A DNA stretch of 64,000 nucleotides from an uncultured Bacilli bacterium (GCA_934098435.1 CAKOOV010000002.1:48669-112668); one strand, 5' to 3'; shown: positions 24,259 through 34,248, counted from the stretch's first letter. Numbers and translations: made by a program. The notes: generated from the sequence alone by a model not told the origin.

Positions 24259-24999
24259 CTAATAAACAATTACAACAATAAGTATAAGAATATTCAAAAT
24301 TAACAAAAATGTATCAATATTTTTCCATTTAAAAACCTTATAACTACTTCTAGACTTACTATAATTATATAACCTAAGATCCATAACATTAGCACTTTCC
24401 TCTGCTCTTTTTAAAGATAAAGTAAACATAGGAACTAACATCTTACCAATAATATTAATCTTACCAACTAAATTTTCCTTATCAAAATCCATCCCTCTTA
24501 ATTTTTGTGCTCTAATAATCCTATTATATTCCTCAATTAAAGTAGGAATATACCTAAGTGTCAAAGTAATCACCATAGAAATATCATTAACAGGAATAAA
24601 TTCATTAAAAGGATTAAGCAGCCTACTAATACCATACACAATCTCCGTCATCTTAGTAGTATAAGTAAAAATACTAGCATAAATAACAATAAAAATAAGC
24701 TTAAACAAATCAAAAACAATTCTATCAATACCAGTAAAAAATATAAGATTAATAATAAGTATAAATATCAAAAATAACCTAATACTACGAATATTCTTAT
24801 AATATAACTTTATATCAATATCACTATATATCATACAAAGTATTAAATAAAAACCAAGCATAATAATATCATCATAACTATCAATAAAAAATACACTAAT
24901 AACCATAATAATAACAGACAAAACTTTAAATAAAGGATTAAGTCTATATATAACAGAATCATTTGGAATATATTTACCAATACAAACATCACTTAACAT
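24259..24999 (-). CDS. ecfT: ECF transporter transmembrane component EcfT
   Basis: EcfT joins the two ATPases to interchangeable substrate-binding S components for vitamin or metal uptake. The 246 residues have five to six membrane helices and the two coupling motifs: 'AQKLRGMD' and 'ANVMDLRLY', the paired Arg motifs that contact the ATPases. The start overlaps the ecfA2 stop. No S component is in the window, so this is a shared module. Confidence 0.93.
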   Translation of the reverse strand: MLSDVCIGKYIPNDSVIYRLNPLFKVLSVIIMVISVFFIDSYDDIIMLGFYLILCMIYSDIDIKLYYKNIRSIRLFLIFILIINLIFFTGIDRIVFDLFKLIFIVIYASIFTYTTKMTEIVYGISRLLNPFNEFIPVNDISMVITLTLRYIPTLIEEYNRIIRAQKLRGMDFDKENLVGKINIIGKMLVPMFTLSLKRAEESANVMDLRLYNYSKSRSSYKVFKWKNIDTFLLILNILILIVVIVY

Positions 25000-25771
25000 T
25001 ACGATATATATCCTTCATAAGTTCTTTTATATCAAAAGTATATTCCAAATTAGCATTATATTTTTTATTAGCACTACTTATAAACTCAGTAATTCTAGGT
25101 ACATAAACATTAGCATTTTTAAACTTACTAATATTATCCACTAAATCCCTTCTATTACCAGATAATACCATCTTACCATTTTTTAACAAAACATAATTAT
25201 CAGTCACTTTTATTAAGAATTGAGTATTAGAAGAAAAAATAATAATTGTTTTCTTATATCTATTACATAACTTCTTAAGTAATTTAATTAAATGATTACA
25301 TCTATAATTATCCAAACTAATACTAGGATCATCAATAATAATAACCTTAGGATTAAGTATAAGAATCGTCGCCAAAGCTAAAGCCACTTTTTCTCCACTA
25401 GAAAGAGTAAAAGGATTTCTATTCAAATAAGACATAGGAAGATTAACCATTTTAAGAACTTCTTCTATTCTCTTATCGACTTCATCAATCCTATAATTAT
25501 ATCTCTTAATACCAAAAATCAATTCTTCTTTTACAGTCTCAAAAATAAAAGCTTCCTCAGGTCTTTGAAAAACATAACCAATATCCCTATTTTTATAAAT
25601 ACTATCAATATTACCAGTATAATCATCTATAACACCACTAAGAATATAACTAAGAAGCGTCTTCCCGCTATTAGAGGACCCAATAACAGTAGTAATTTTT
25701 CCATCTTCAAAATCATAACTAATATTCTTAATTTTATCTTTATATGAAACATCTTCTAACCTTATCCCCAT
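24989..25771 (-). CDS. ecfA2: ECF transporter ATPase EcfA2 with atypical motifs
   Basis: 260 residues. Walker A is GSSNSGKTL, the signature is LSSGEK and Walker B is 'VIIIDDPSISLD', with Asp where the catalytic Glu normally stands. The switch His is not found: that segment reads 'IIFSSNTQFLIKV' instead of '...THD'. The site formed by its own Walker motifs is therefore probably slow or dead, while its signature is good enough to serve the partner. It overlaps ecfA1 by 10 bases and ecfT by 11. EcfA pairs normally have two active sites, so this asymmetry is unusual. Confidence 0.9.
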   Translation of the reverse strand: MGIRLEDVSYKDKIKNISYDFEDGKITTVIGSSNSGKTLLSYILSGVIDDYTGNIDSIYKNRDIGYVFQRPEEAFIFETVKEELIFGIKRYNYRIDEVDKRIEEVLKMVNLPMSYLNRNPFTLSSGEKVALALATILILNPKVIIIDDPSISLDNYRCNHLIKLLKKLCNRYKKTIIIFSSNTQFLIKVTDNYVLLKNGKMVLSGNRRDLVDNISKFKNANVYVPRITEFISSANKKYNANLEYTFDIKELMKDIYRNVK

Positions 25772-26571
25772 AATTTCTTCATAACCTCCACATCATCAAA
25801 ATAAACCTTATCTAATACATCGTATAATATAAGATTATGTGATAGTTTAACAATAAAAGGAAGATTAAACCCCATTTTTTCCAAAGTATCGTCCTTATAA
25901 ATATCCTCACGTGTACCATCTAAAACAATACTACCATTGTCTAAAACAATTATTCTATCAGCTTTCAAAGTATCCTCTAAATCATGTGTAATAAGAATAA
26001 TAGTAAGTTTTTCCTTTCGTTTATATTCATCAAGAATTTTAAATACAAGTTTCTTGTCACTAGGAATGAGTTTATGAATCGATTCATCAAGTAAAAGAAT
26101 CTTCGGATTAAAAATAAGACTACTAGCAATCATAACCTTTTCTTTTTCAGAATCATTAATCTTTTCAGAAGACTTATCAAGAATATCATCTATCTTAAAT
26201 TTCTTAGCTATATTATTAACCATATTTTCAATTTCTTTAGGAAAGTATCCTAAATTTTCCAATGAAAAAGCCAAATCATCAAAAACAGTATCACCAATAA
26301 AATGTTCATCAGCATCATCAAAGCAAATAGCTAAACTTCTTCTAACCTTTTTAATATAAGTATCATTAAGTAAATAACCATCAACATTAATATATCCAGA
26401 AGCCTTACATAGCCCTCCTAATATTTTAACAAGTGTACTTTTTCCAGAAGCATTTTTTCCAATTAGGCAAACAAAAGAATTAGTATCAATATCCATATCA
26501 AAATCCTTAAATATATATTTATCATCATATTTAAATGACATACTTTTAACTTTAACAATACTCTTATCCAT
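25762..26571 (-). CDS. ecfA1: ECF transporter ATPase EcfA1 with degenerate signature
   Basis: 269 residues. Walker A (GKNASGKST), Walker B with catalytic Glu ('ILLLDESIHKL') and switch His ('ITHDLED') are intact. The ABC signature, normally LSGGQ, reads 'INDSEKEKVMIASSL', so the signature is lost. Combined with EcfA2, one composite site (EcfA1 Walker motifs with EcfA2 signature) is competent and the other is doubly degenerate. It is the first gene of the operon, followed by ecfA2, ecfT and truA. Confidence 0.9.
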   Translation of the reverse strand: MDKSIVKVKSMSFKYDDKYIFKDFDMDIDTNSFVCLIGKNASGKSTLVKILGGLCKASGYINVDGYLLNDTYIKKVRRSLAICFDDADEHFIGDTVFDDLAFSLENLGYFPKEIENMVNNIAKKFKIDDILDKSSEKINDSEKEKVMIASSLIFNPKILLLDESIHKLIPSDKKLVFKILDEYKRKEKLTIILITHDLEDTLKADRIIVLDNGSIVLDGTREDIYKDDTLEKMGFNLPFIVKLSHNLILYDVLDKVYFDDVEVMKKLWG

Positions 26572-26640
26572 CTACTACATCTCCACACATATATTATATA
26601 TTAAATAAAATAAAAGGGCAAGAAAAAAGAAGCAAACAAA

Positions 26641-27144
26641 TCACTTCTTAATAACTTTTTTATATATTTTTCTAACATTTTTATAAGAATAATCATCTAA
26701 AGTATTAACATTAAGTTCAGAATCATCACCAAGACTATCATTCATAGCTAAAAACAAATTAGACTTTCTAATATCTTCCATTATTTTAATAGATTCTTTT
26801 GCTCTCATCATTCCCCAAGTTCCCATAATAACTGAAGGAACAGTAATATAAAAAGGTACATTACCATCATGTTTAAAAAGACATGCCATATATAAACCAT
26901 ATAATGATGTAAAAGATACACAATCAAAATAACATTTTCTAGCCAAAAAATCAAAATCAACAATTTCATTTCTATTTTGTAATTGTCTTATCATTTTATT
27001 TTGTAACATTTTTTCATAATCACCATTAGGATCATAAATAGTAGCCATAGAATCATCTAAATATCTAATATATAAACGTTCCTCATAACGATAATAAGAT
27101 TCAATAACCATTCCTAAATCTTCATCACCAACATAAAATTTCAT
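26641..27144 (-). CDS. Protein of unknown function with hydrophobic hairpin
   Basis: I place the start at 27144 ('MKFYVGDEDLG') behind GGGGGGAT, giving 167 residues; the frame stays open for 45 more codons upstream but that part is hydrophobic junk overlapping the rnhC promoter. The first half is charged; about 82-120 has two weakly hydrophobic segments ('VSFTSLYGLYMACLF' and 'PFYITVPSVIMGTWGMM') that could form a membrane hairpin. The tail is charged. No family recognised. It is a lone gene divergent from rnhC. Confidence 0.65.
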   Translation of the reverse strand: MKFYVGDEDLGMVIESYYRYEERLYIRYLDDSMATIYDPNGDYEKMLQNKMIRQLQNRNEIVDFDFLARKCYFDCVSFTSLYGLYMACLFKHDGNVPFYITVPSVIMGTWGMMRAKESIKIMEDIRKSNLFLAMNDSLGDDSELNVNTLDDYSYKNVRKIYKKVIKK

Positions 27145-27213
27145 AATATCCCCCCAAAAAATTTCCAATATTATATCATAAAATAAAATAAATGTAAAAT
27201 AATATTTAAAAAC

Positions 27214-27241
27214 TTGATAAAAACCAATATTATGATAAAAT
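27214..27241 (+). promoter_or_regulatory. Promoter of rnhC
   Basis: TTGATA (27214-27219) and TAAAAT (27236-27241) are 16 bases apart; AGGAGG and the ATG follow within 20 bases. Confidence 0.7.
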
Positions 27242-27259
27242 ATATTTAGGAGGTACACT

Positions 27260-28207
27260 ATGGCAAAAACAATTACCAAAGTAATACGTGTAGATAACGA
27301 AACAAAAAAACTAATGAATAATTTTTATGAACCAATGAAAAGAGAAAAAACACCACCATATGCCATCTTTCAAGCAGATACAGGAGACACAATAGTAACT
27401 TTATACGAATCAGGAAAAGCTATGTTCCAAGGTGTATCTGCAGATATAGAATCAAGTATGTGGGAAAATATCAAAAAAAATAAAGAAGACATTGAATACT
27501 TTACTGATGACATACCAAAGAAAGAAATAAAAAAGGAAGAAATAAATTTACCTCTTGATATATCTTCAGTAGGATCTGACGAAGTAGGAACAGGAGATTA
27601 CTATGGACCAATAGTAGTTACAGCCTCATATGTAAACAAAAATAATATACCATTTCTAACAGAATTAGGAGTTAAAGATTCAAAAAAATTATCCGATGAA
27701 CAAATACTAAAAATAGTACCAAAAATAATAAAAAAAATACCATATAAAACCATAATGTTATCAAACAAAGAATATAATGAAAAATATGGCAAAAATATGA
27801 ACATGAATAAAATAAAAGCCATTCTTCATAATAAAGTATTATCCGAAATGGTAAAAAATAACAATTACGATTACATAGTAGTAGATCAGTTTGAACCAGA
27901 AAAAAGTTATTATAACCATTTAAGCGATGTTCCTAACCCATTAAAAGGAATAACTTTTATAACCAAAGCCGAAGATAAATGTCTATCTGTTGCCGTATCC
28001 TCATTAATAAGTAGATATATATTTATTAAAGAAATAGACTCATTAGGAGAAAAATATGGAATATTTCTTCCTAAAGGAGCCAATTATTATGTTGAAGATA
28101 TTGGTATAAAACTAGTAGAAAAATATGGTAAAGATGTTCTAAAAAATATAGCCAAATTAAACTTTTCTAATACCGAAAGAATCTTAAAAGAAATAGAAAA
28201 AAAATAG
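27260..28207 (+). CDS. rnhC: Ribonuclease HIII
   Basis: RNase HIII removes RNA from RNA-DNA hybrids, including R-loops and primers. The 315 residues have the N-terminal TBP-like substrate-binding domain (about 1-85) and then the catalytic core 'VGSDEVGTGDYYGPIVV', with the Asp-Glu of the active site, 'GVKDSKKLSD', 'VVDQFEP' and 'KAEDKCLSVAVSSLISR'. The first motif with DE distinguishes HIII/HII from HI. It is a lone plus-strand gene with its own promoter and terminator. Confidence 0.95.
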   Translation: MAKTITKVIRVDNETKKLMNNFYEPMKREKTPPYAIFQADTGDTIVTLYESGKAMFQGVSADIESSMWENIKKNKEDIEYFTDDIPKKEIKKEEINLPLDISSVGSDEVGTGDYYGPIVVTASYVNKNNIPFLTELGVKDSKKLSDEQILKIVPKIIKKIPYKTIMLSNKEYNEKYGKNMNMNKIKAILHNKVLSEMVKNNNYDYIVVDQFEPEKSYYNHLSDVPNPLKGITFITKAEDKCLSVAVSSLISRYIFIKEIDSLGEKYGIFLPKGANYYVEDIGIKLVEKYGKDVLKNIAKLNFSNTERILKEIEKK

Positions 28208-28224
28208 CCACCGCTATTTTTTTT
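28197..28224. terminator. Bidirectional terminator after rnhC
   Basis: A 12-bp perfect stem (eight A's plus TAGC against its complement) with a CACC loop, overlapping the rnhC stop and the end of the convergent ABC gene. Confidence 0.9.
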
Positions 28225-30574
28225 ATTTACTTACCTTTTCAAACTGTGAATTATATAAATTAGCATAAAAACCATTCTTTTTCATTAAAGTATTATGATT
28301 TCCTTGTTCAATAATATTACCACCATCCATAACAAGAATCAAATCAGCATTACGAATTGTCGATAACCTATGAGCAATAATAAATGACGTACGTCCTTCC
28401 ATAAGTTTATCCATAGCCTTTTGAACTAATTCTTCAGTTCTCGTATCTACGTTACTAGTAGCCTCATCAAGTATTAAAAATGGACTATCATTGATCATAC
28501 CTCTAGCAATAGTAAGAAGTTGTCTTTGACCAGAAGATACCGAATCATTATCAGATATAACACTATCATAACCATCAGGTAAAGTCTTAATAAAATGATC
28601 AACGCCAACAATCTTACATACATCCTCTACTTTTTTATTACTTATATTTTTCTGATTATAAATAATATTTTCTTTAACAGTACCATTAAATAACCAAGTA
28701 TCTTGAAGAACCATAGTAAATAAATCATGAACATTACTTCTCTTTATATCACGAATAGACGTTCCATCAATAAGTATATCACCAGAATTAATATCATAAA
28801 ACTTCATAAGTAAATTAACCATCGTTGTTTTACCCGCTCCAGTAGGACCAACAATAGCAACCTTCTCTCCTGCTTTAACTTTAGCTGTAAAATCATTTAT
28901 AATAACCTTATCATCATCATAACCAAATTTAACATTTTTAAATTCAATATTACCCCTAACCTTATTCTTATCTAACTTCTTAGTAATATTATCCTCACTA
29001 CTCATTTCTTTATCTTCGAGTAAACTAAATATTCTTTCACTAGCTGCAGCGGTAGTCTGAAGTGAAGTCATAGCCTGAGCAATTTGCGATAAAGGATTAG
29101 TAAATAATCTAACATACATAATAAATGCTACAATAACTCCAAAAGATATCATATCCTTACTTACAAGTAAAGAACCAACTACACAAACAGCAACATAACT
29201 AAAATTACCAATAAAACCCATAATAGGCTGCATAAGACCAGATAAAAATTGACTCTTTCTATTACAATCATATAATTTATCATTTAACCTATCAAATTTC
29301 ATAGTAACTTCTTCCTTAGCATTACAAGTCTTAACAACATTAAGGCCACTATATATTTCCTCTATATAACCATTCAAATTACCAAGTTCAGTTTGCCTTC
29401 TAGTAAAATATTTCTGAGATTTACCAAGTATAATAAACATAAGAACAAAACCAATTAAACTAGATACAATAGCAGTAATAGCCATAATATAATTAGTAAC
29501 AAACATCATAATAATAGAACCAATAAACAAAGTACCAGCAGAAACCAAAGTAGATAAACTATTATTAAGTGACTGACTAATAGTATCTACATCATTAGTA
29601 ACCCTAGATAAAATATCTCCTGATAAATTATGATCAAAAAACTTAAGTGGTAACTTATTTATCTTTTCAGATATACTAGTTCTAAGCCTCTTAGCATAAC
29701 AATTAGCTACTTTAATCATTGATAAGCCTTCAATATAAGTAAATAAAGCACTAATAATATACAAACAAGCAAGTAAAATAGCAATATCTTTAATTTTATC
29801 CATATTCATCTTAGGACCAATAACCTTTTGAATACTACTAGGAACATCCTCCATAACTTTATACATCTCATTAACTGAAGATGTATCACTACCAGCCATT
29901 TTAACAATAAAATCTACCTTATCATCAGTACTAATTTCCACTCCATCAATATTAGTACTAGGAAATAAAGCCCTCTTAACACTATCTGGCAAATTATTAA
30001 TACCAGTATAATTTTTATTATTAACATCAATATCACGAAAAACCAAAATAGCATTAATTTTATCCTCTTTACTAATATAAATATCATTATAAGTACTATC
30101 AGAAATAATAATATCAAGCACACTACTAGGAAGCTTACAAAATACTGAAGTAGCATTATCCCTATCACCATTAATTTTCTTAATAGTATCATTAAATAAA
30201 TACTTATCATCATCACTAATATCAGAAGTATTAACCCTATAAATAGTATTTTCATCTATATTAATACCCAAAATACTACCAATTTCACTAACATTGGAAG
30301 TAAGACTATTCTCTAACTCCTTCATATTAGTAGTATTAATCGTAATACCATGAGATATCTCATCAGTCAAATCAGATAACTTATTAGGAGCCACTAAAGA
30401 CAATACAGAAGATAAAGCGGCAAGTATAACAGCTACAAATATAAGTATCTTAAAACTACTAAGACTCTTCATAAGTTTCCTTATAGAAAGTCCAAAATTC
30501 TCTGGCTTCTCATTTATTCTCATAGGGCCATGACCTCTAGAAGAATTATTTCTATTTTTATCATTACTAGACAT
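28223..30574 (-). CDS. Heterodimeric ABC exporter, subunit with large extracellular insert
   Basis: 783 residues, a fused membrane and ATPase half-exporter. TM1 (about 42-62) and TM2 (about 262-285) are separated by about 195 residues of polar, Asp/Asn-rich sequence that must lie outside the cell, where homologues have a short loop; BmrD-type subunits also carry an extracellular domain there. The ATPase has GPTGAGKTT, signature SVSSGQRQ, Walker B 'LILDEATSNVD' and switch His 'IIAHRLST', so it is catalytically complete. It overlaps its partner gene by 8 bases. Likely a multidrug or lipid exporter of the LmrCD/BmrCD kind. Confidence 0.9.
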   Translation of the reverse strand: MSSNDKNRNNSSRGHGPMRINEKPENFGLSIRKLMKSLSSFKILIFVAVILAALSSVLSLVAPNKLSDLTDEISHGITINTTNMKELENSLTSNVSEIGSILGINIDENTIYRVNTSDISDDDKYLFNDTIKKINGDRDNATSVFCKLPSSVLDIIISDSTYNDIYISKEDKINAILVFRDIDVNNKNYTGINNLPDSVKRALFPSTNIDGVEISTDDKVDFIVKMAGSDTSSVNEMYKVMEDVPSSIQKVIGPKMNMDKIKDIAILLACLYIISALFTYIEGLSMIKVANCYAKRLRTSISEKINKLPLKFFDHNLSGDILSRVTNDVDTISQSLNNSLSTLVSAGTLFIGSIIMMFVTNYIMAITAIVSSLIGFVLMFIILGKSQKYFTRRQTELGNLNGYIEEIYSGLNVVKTCNAKEEVTMKFDRLNDKLYDCNRKSQFLSGLMQPIMGFIGNFSYVAVCVVGSLLVSKDMISFGVIVAFIMYVRLFTNPLSQIAQAMTSLQTTAAASERIFSLLEDKEMSSEDNITKKLDKNKVRGNIEFKNVKFGYDDDKVIINDFTAKVKAGEKVAIVGPTGAGKTTMVNLLMKFYDINSGDILIDGTSIRDIKRSNVHDLFTMVLQDTWLFNGTVKENIIYNQKNISNKKVEDVCKIVGVDHFIKTLPDGYDSVISDNDSVSSGQRQLLTIARGMINDSPFLILDEATSNVDTRTEELVQKAMDKLMEGRTSFIIAHRLSTIRNADLILVMDGGNIIEQGNHNTLMKKNGFYANLYNSQFEKVSK

Positions 30575-32330
30575 TTTCTAATTCCTCCTTTGACACCTGT
30601 GATAAAGCAATTTCTTTATAAACTTTACATTTTTTCATAAGTTCATTATGTGTTCCAACACCAACACATTTACCATTATCAAGTACAACAATCTTATCAG
30701 CATTAAGTATTGTACCAATTCTTTGCGCCACTATCATAACCGTAGCATCTTTAGTATATTCTCTAAGTTCACGTCTTAAAGTACTATCTGTCTTATAGTC
30801 AAGAGCACTAAAAGAATCATCAAATATATATATTTCCGGATTCCTAGCAATAGTTCTTGCAATAGATAACCTTTGCTTTTGTCCACCACTAATATTAGTA
30901 CCTCCTTGAGCTATATGCGATTTTTCCCCATCTTCTAATTTAGATACAAACTCACTAGCTTGTGATACTCTAAGTGCATCAGCAATTTTTTTATTAGAAG
31001 GTTTACCATCAATATTCTTACCAAAAGAAACATTAGATAAAATATCTCCTGAAAACAAAGTAGCCTTCTGTGGTACATAACCAATAATATTATTCAAATA
31101 TTCAAAACTATAATCACGTACATCAATACCATTAATAAGTATCTCCCCACTAGTAGCATCATAAAATCTAGGTATCAAATTAATAAGCGTACTCTTACCA
31201 CTACCAGTAGAGCCAATAAAGGCAATAGTCTCCCCTTTATTAACCTTAAATGATATATCTTCAAGTACATATTCATCAGCATCAGGATACTTAAATGAAA
31301 CATTCTTAAATTCAACACATCCTTTAATATCACTATTATTCATAGTAACATTTCCTTCCTTAACACTAATAGGAGTATCAAGTACTTCATTAATCCTTTT
31401 AGCAGATACACTAGCTCTCGGTAACATCATAAAAATCATAGCAAGCATCAAAAAAGACATAATAACTTGCATAGCATATGAAGAAAAAACAATCATATTA
31501 CCAAACAAAACAATCTTATCTCCCATGTTAGCTTCATTAATAAGATTAGCCCCTATAAAATATATACCCAAAGTCAAAAAGTACATAACTAAATACATAA
31601 TAGGACTCAAAAAATTAAAAGTCCTTTGATTAAACATTTGCTGATTAGTAAGTGTATTATTAACATTTTCAAACTTATCTTCTTGATATTTTTCAGCATT
31701 AAAAGCTCTAACAACTCTAATACCAGATAAATTCTCTCTCATAACCATATTAATCTTATCCATAAGTTCCTGTACTATTTTAAACTTAGGCATAACTATC
31801 ATCATAATAATACCAATAGTAATAAGTAAAACCAAAACAGCAACGCCAGTTAACATACTCCACTCTATACTCTTATTAAGAATCTTAGTAACAGCCCAAA
31901 CAGCAGTAATAGGAGCTTTAATCATTAAAGTAAGCCCCATTGCAATAAGAAACTCAATCTGAGTAATATCATTAGTAGTCCTAGTAATAAGACTACTAGT
32001 AGAAAACTTCTTAACCTCAAATGTACTAATATCCTCTACCTTTCTAAATAGCTTACCTCTAGTACGATAAGAAAAAGAAGCCGCCACTATTGAAGTAAAA
32101 TATCCAACAATAAAAGCAGATACCAAACTACCAAAGGCACACAAAAGCATATAAGAGCCTTCTCTTAATATATCATTAATAGAAGCACCACGAGTCTGTA
32201 CAAGTTGTGTAATATTAGACATATAATCAGGCATCTTAAGTTCTAACCATACCTGAAAAACAATAAGTCCAGCGGATATAAATACATATATATAATCTCT
32301 TTTATTCAAATTCTTAAGTAATTTAAACAT
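30567..32330 (-). CDS. Heterodimeric ABC exporter, subunit with degenerate site
   Basis: The start at 32330 ('MFKLLKNLNKRDYI') follows TGGAGG, giving 587 residues. Six membrane segments (to about 310) precede an ATPase domain with GSTGSGKST and signature ISGGQKQR. Walker B reads 'IYIFDDSFSALD' (Asp for catalytic Glu) and the switch position reads 'IVAQRIGT' (Gln for His). These are the changes expected in the non-catalytic half of TM287/288- and BmrCD-type exporters, matching the intact partner downstream. A strong promoter at 32377-32405 starts the pair. No regulator gene is adjacent. Confidence 0.93.
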   Translation of the reverse strand: MFKLLKNLNKRDYIYVFISAGLIVFQVWLELKMPDYMSNITQLVQTRGASINDILREGSYMLLCAFGSLVSAFIVGYFTSIVAASFSYRTRGKLFRKVEDISTFEVKKFSTSSLITRTTNDITQIEFLIAMGLTLMIKAPITAVWAVTKILNKSIEWSMLTGVAVLVLLITIGIIMMIVMPKFKIVQELMDKINMVMRENLSGIRVVRAFNAEKYQEDKFENVNNTLTNQQMFNQRTFNFLSPIMYLVMYFLTLGIYFIGANLINEANMGDKIVLFGNMIVFSSYAMQVIMSFLMLAMIFMMLPRASVSAKRINEVLDTPISVKEGNVTMNNSDIKGCVEFKNVSFKYPDADEYVLEDISFKVNKGETIAFIGSTGSGKSTLINLIPRFYDATSGEILINGIDVRDYSFEYLNNIIGYVPQKATLFSGDILSNVSFGKNIDGKPSNKKIADALRVSQASEFVSKLEDGEKSHIAQGGTNISGGQKQRLSIARTIARNPEIYIFDDSFSALDYKTDSTLRRELREYTKDATVMIVAQRIGTILNADKIVVLDNGKCVGVGTHNELMKKCKVYKEIALSQVSKEELENV

Positions 32331-32376
32331 ATAAACCTCCATCTATATACTATGATAAAAATATACAATCGTTAAA

Positions 32377-32405
32377 ATTATAACATTCCCATATATCAAT
32401 GTCAA
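32377..32405 (-). promoter_or_regulatory. Consensus promoter of the ABC exporter operon
   Basis: TTGACA (32400-32405) and TATAAT (32377-32382), spacing 17, with an extended TG before the -10. It is one of the best promoter matches in the window. Confidence 0.88.
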
Positions 32406-32440
32406 TCAAAAACCATAATTTTCCACAAAAGAAAAAGTAG

Positions 32441-33712
32441 TTAAACTACCCTTCCATATACATTAAGACCCTCTACTTTTTCAATCTTAACATTAACAAT
32501 ACTATTATTTTCTATATTATCATTATCATCTATAATAACCGGTATAAAATTAGAAGTATGAACCACTACTAAACCATTATTATGTCTTTCAACTACCCCA
32601 TCATATACCTTACCAATTTTACTTTTATAATATTCATTTTCATATTCATTAGATAATCCAATAACCTCATGAACCCTTTTCTTCTTAATATCTCCTGAAA
32701 TATGACCATCCATCTTATCCGCTACAGTACCATGCCTTCTAGAATAAGGAAAAGTATGAATCTTAGTAAAGTGAATCTTCTTCAAAGTATCCATAGTCTC
32801 TTCAAAGTCATCATCTGTTTCATTAGGAAAACCAACAATCAAATCAGTAGTTAAAGAAATATCCTCTATTTCCCTAAGTTTATCAATCATTTCCATAAAC
32901 TCTTCTTTATTATATCTTCTATTCATAAGTTTAAGTATCTTATCACTACCAGATTGAAGAGGTACATGCAAATGTCTAGCCATAATTTTATTATTCTTAT
33001 AAAGATCTATAATTTCAGGAGTAATCTCATTAATTTCAATAGAAGATAATCTAATACGATAAATATTAGGTATCTTAACAAGTTCACATAAAAGTTCATA
33101 AAGACTACTATTAATATCAATACCATATCTTCCAGTATGAATACCAGTAAGAACAATCTCTTTATACCCATCTTTCACAAGTCTACTTACCTCTTCTATA
33201 ACATCCTCTTTATTCTTACTTCTAACTCTACCCCTAGTATAAGGAATAATACAATAAGAACAAAAAGCATTACAACCATCCTGTATTTTAACAAAAGCCC
33301 TAGTATGATTATCAAAATGACTAATCTCCATCTTTTCAAATTCTACACTACTTAAATCATATATAATCTTCTTACTTTCCCTATCTCTAATAAAATCATT
33401 CAAAATCTCCACTATCTTAGATTTATCCTTATTACCAAGAATAATATCAGCTTCAATATCATCACTACTAACCTGACTATAACATCCCATAACAGCAATA
33501 ATAGCCTCACTATTATTCTTTTTAGCCCTATTAATCATCTTTCTTGATTTCTTATCACTCTCATTAGTAACAGAACAAGTATTAATAATATAAATATCTG
33601 CTTTATCTTCAAAAGGAACTATTTCATATCCACTCTTCTTAAGTAAATCACTCATAACTTCAGATTCATAAATATTAACCTTACATCCCAAACTACATAT
33701 TCCAACTTTCAT
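32441..33712 (-). CDS. mtaB: tRNA t6A37 methylthiotransferase MtaB
   Basis: MtaB converts t6A37 to ms2t6A in tRNA using radical SAM chemistry and two Fe-S clusters. The 423 residues show the N-terminal UPF0004 domain with three Cys ('SLGCKVN', 'NTCSVT', 'MGCYSQ'), the radical-SAM triad 'CNAFCSYC', and a C-terminal TRAM domain ('VYDGVVERHNNGLVVVHTSNF'). 'DGCNAFCSYCIIPYTRGRVRS' is typical of this family. In Bacillus the orthologue yqeV follows rsmE; here it is 27 kb away, so the old cluster has been split. Confidence 0.95.
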   Translation of the reverse strand: MKVGICSLGCKVNIYESEVMSDLLKKSGYEIVPFEDKADIYIINTCSVTNESDKKSRKMINRAKKNNSEAIIAVMGCYSQVSSDDIEADIILGNKDKSKIVEILNDFIRDRESKKIIYDLSSVEFEKMEISHFDNHTRAFVKIQDGCNAFCSYCIIPYTRGRVRSKNKEDVIEEVSRLVKDGYKEIVLTGIHTGRYGIDINSSLYELLCELVKIPNIYRIRLSSIEINEITPEIIDLYKNNKIMARHLHVPLQSGSDKILKLMNRRYNKEEFMEMIDKLREIEDISLTTDLIVGFPNETDDDFEETMDTLKKIHFTKIHTFPYSRRHGTVADKMDGHISGDIKKKRVHEVIGLSNEYENEYYKSKIGKVYDGVVERHNNGLVVVHTSNFIPVIIDDNDNIENNSIVNVKIEKVEGLNVYGRVV

Positions 33713-33831
33713 CTCGTTTCCCTCTTTCTCTAGTATTCTATCACAATATCAAGCAAAAACAAACAAAATTTACTCACATCACTATAGAGCGACATAAATT
33801 TCTATTCATATTACCCATTAAAACCTTAAAA

Positions 33832-33857
33832 TACTAGTATAATCTTTTATACTAGTA
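33832..33857. repeat. Perfect 11-bp palindrome
   Basis: TACTAGTATAA and TTATACTAGTA flank a TCTT loop. It is symmetric enough for an operator or a strong RNA hairpin; no T run follows on either strand. Confidence 0.6.
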
Positions 33858-34009
33858 CAATAGCTATTACTTTTGCCTAAATAACAATTATATACATATC
33901 TATTACATCAAAAATTTTTATTATCAATTCATCTCCATTTGATATTTAAATATAACTAAAGTATATATACCACTCATCACGTACGTATAAATAATATCAT
34001 TTATTTTAT

Positions 34010-34031
34010 ATGCTGTCAATACAGCATTTTT
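34010..34031 (+). terminator. Terminator-like hairpin in the 33.7-34.3 kb gap
   Basis: ATGCTGT and ACAGCAT pair around a CAAT loop, followed by TTTT on the plus strand. No annotated plus-strand gene precedes it, so it would end an unannotated transcript if functional. Confidence 0.5.
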
Positions 34032-34213
34032 ATAATTGTTTGTTGTTTTTAGTAATATATTTTTTATTACAAAAAATTTTCCATCTTTATAATTAATGTT
34101 ACAATAATATCAAAAAAAATAATTATAATTTATATACATTACAAGATAATATCTTATTTTCAATTTTAAACATAGTTCAAAAAGATACTAGTTGATAATT
34201 AATTTTCCATCAT

Positions 34214-34248
34214 AAAAAAAAGAGTCTTAATATATTATCAAGATTCTT
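34214..34248 (-). terminator. Terminator of the CYTH gene
   Basis: AAGAATCTT pairs with AAGACTCTT (one G-T) across an AT-rich loop, and T's follow on the minus strand. Confidence 0.75.
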
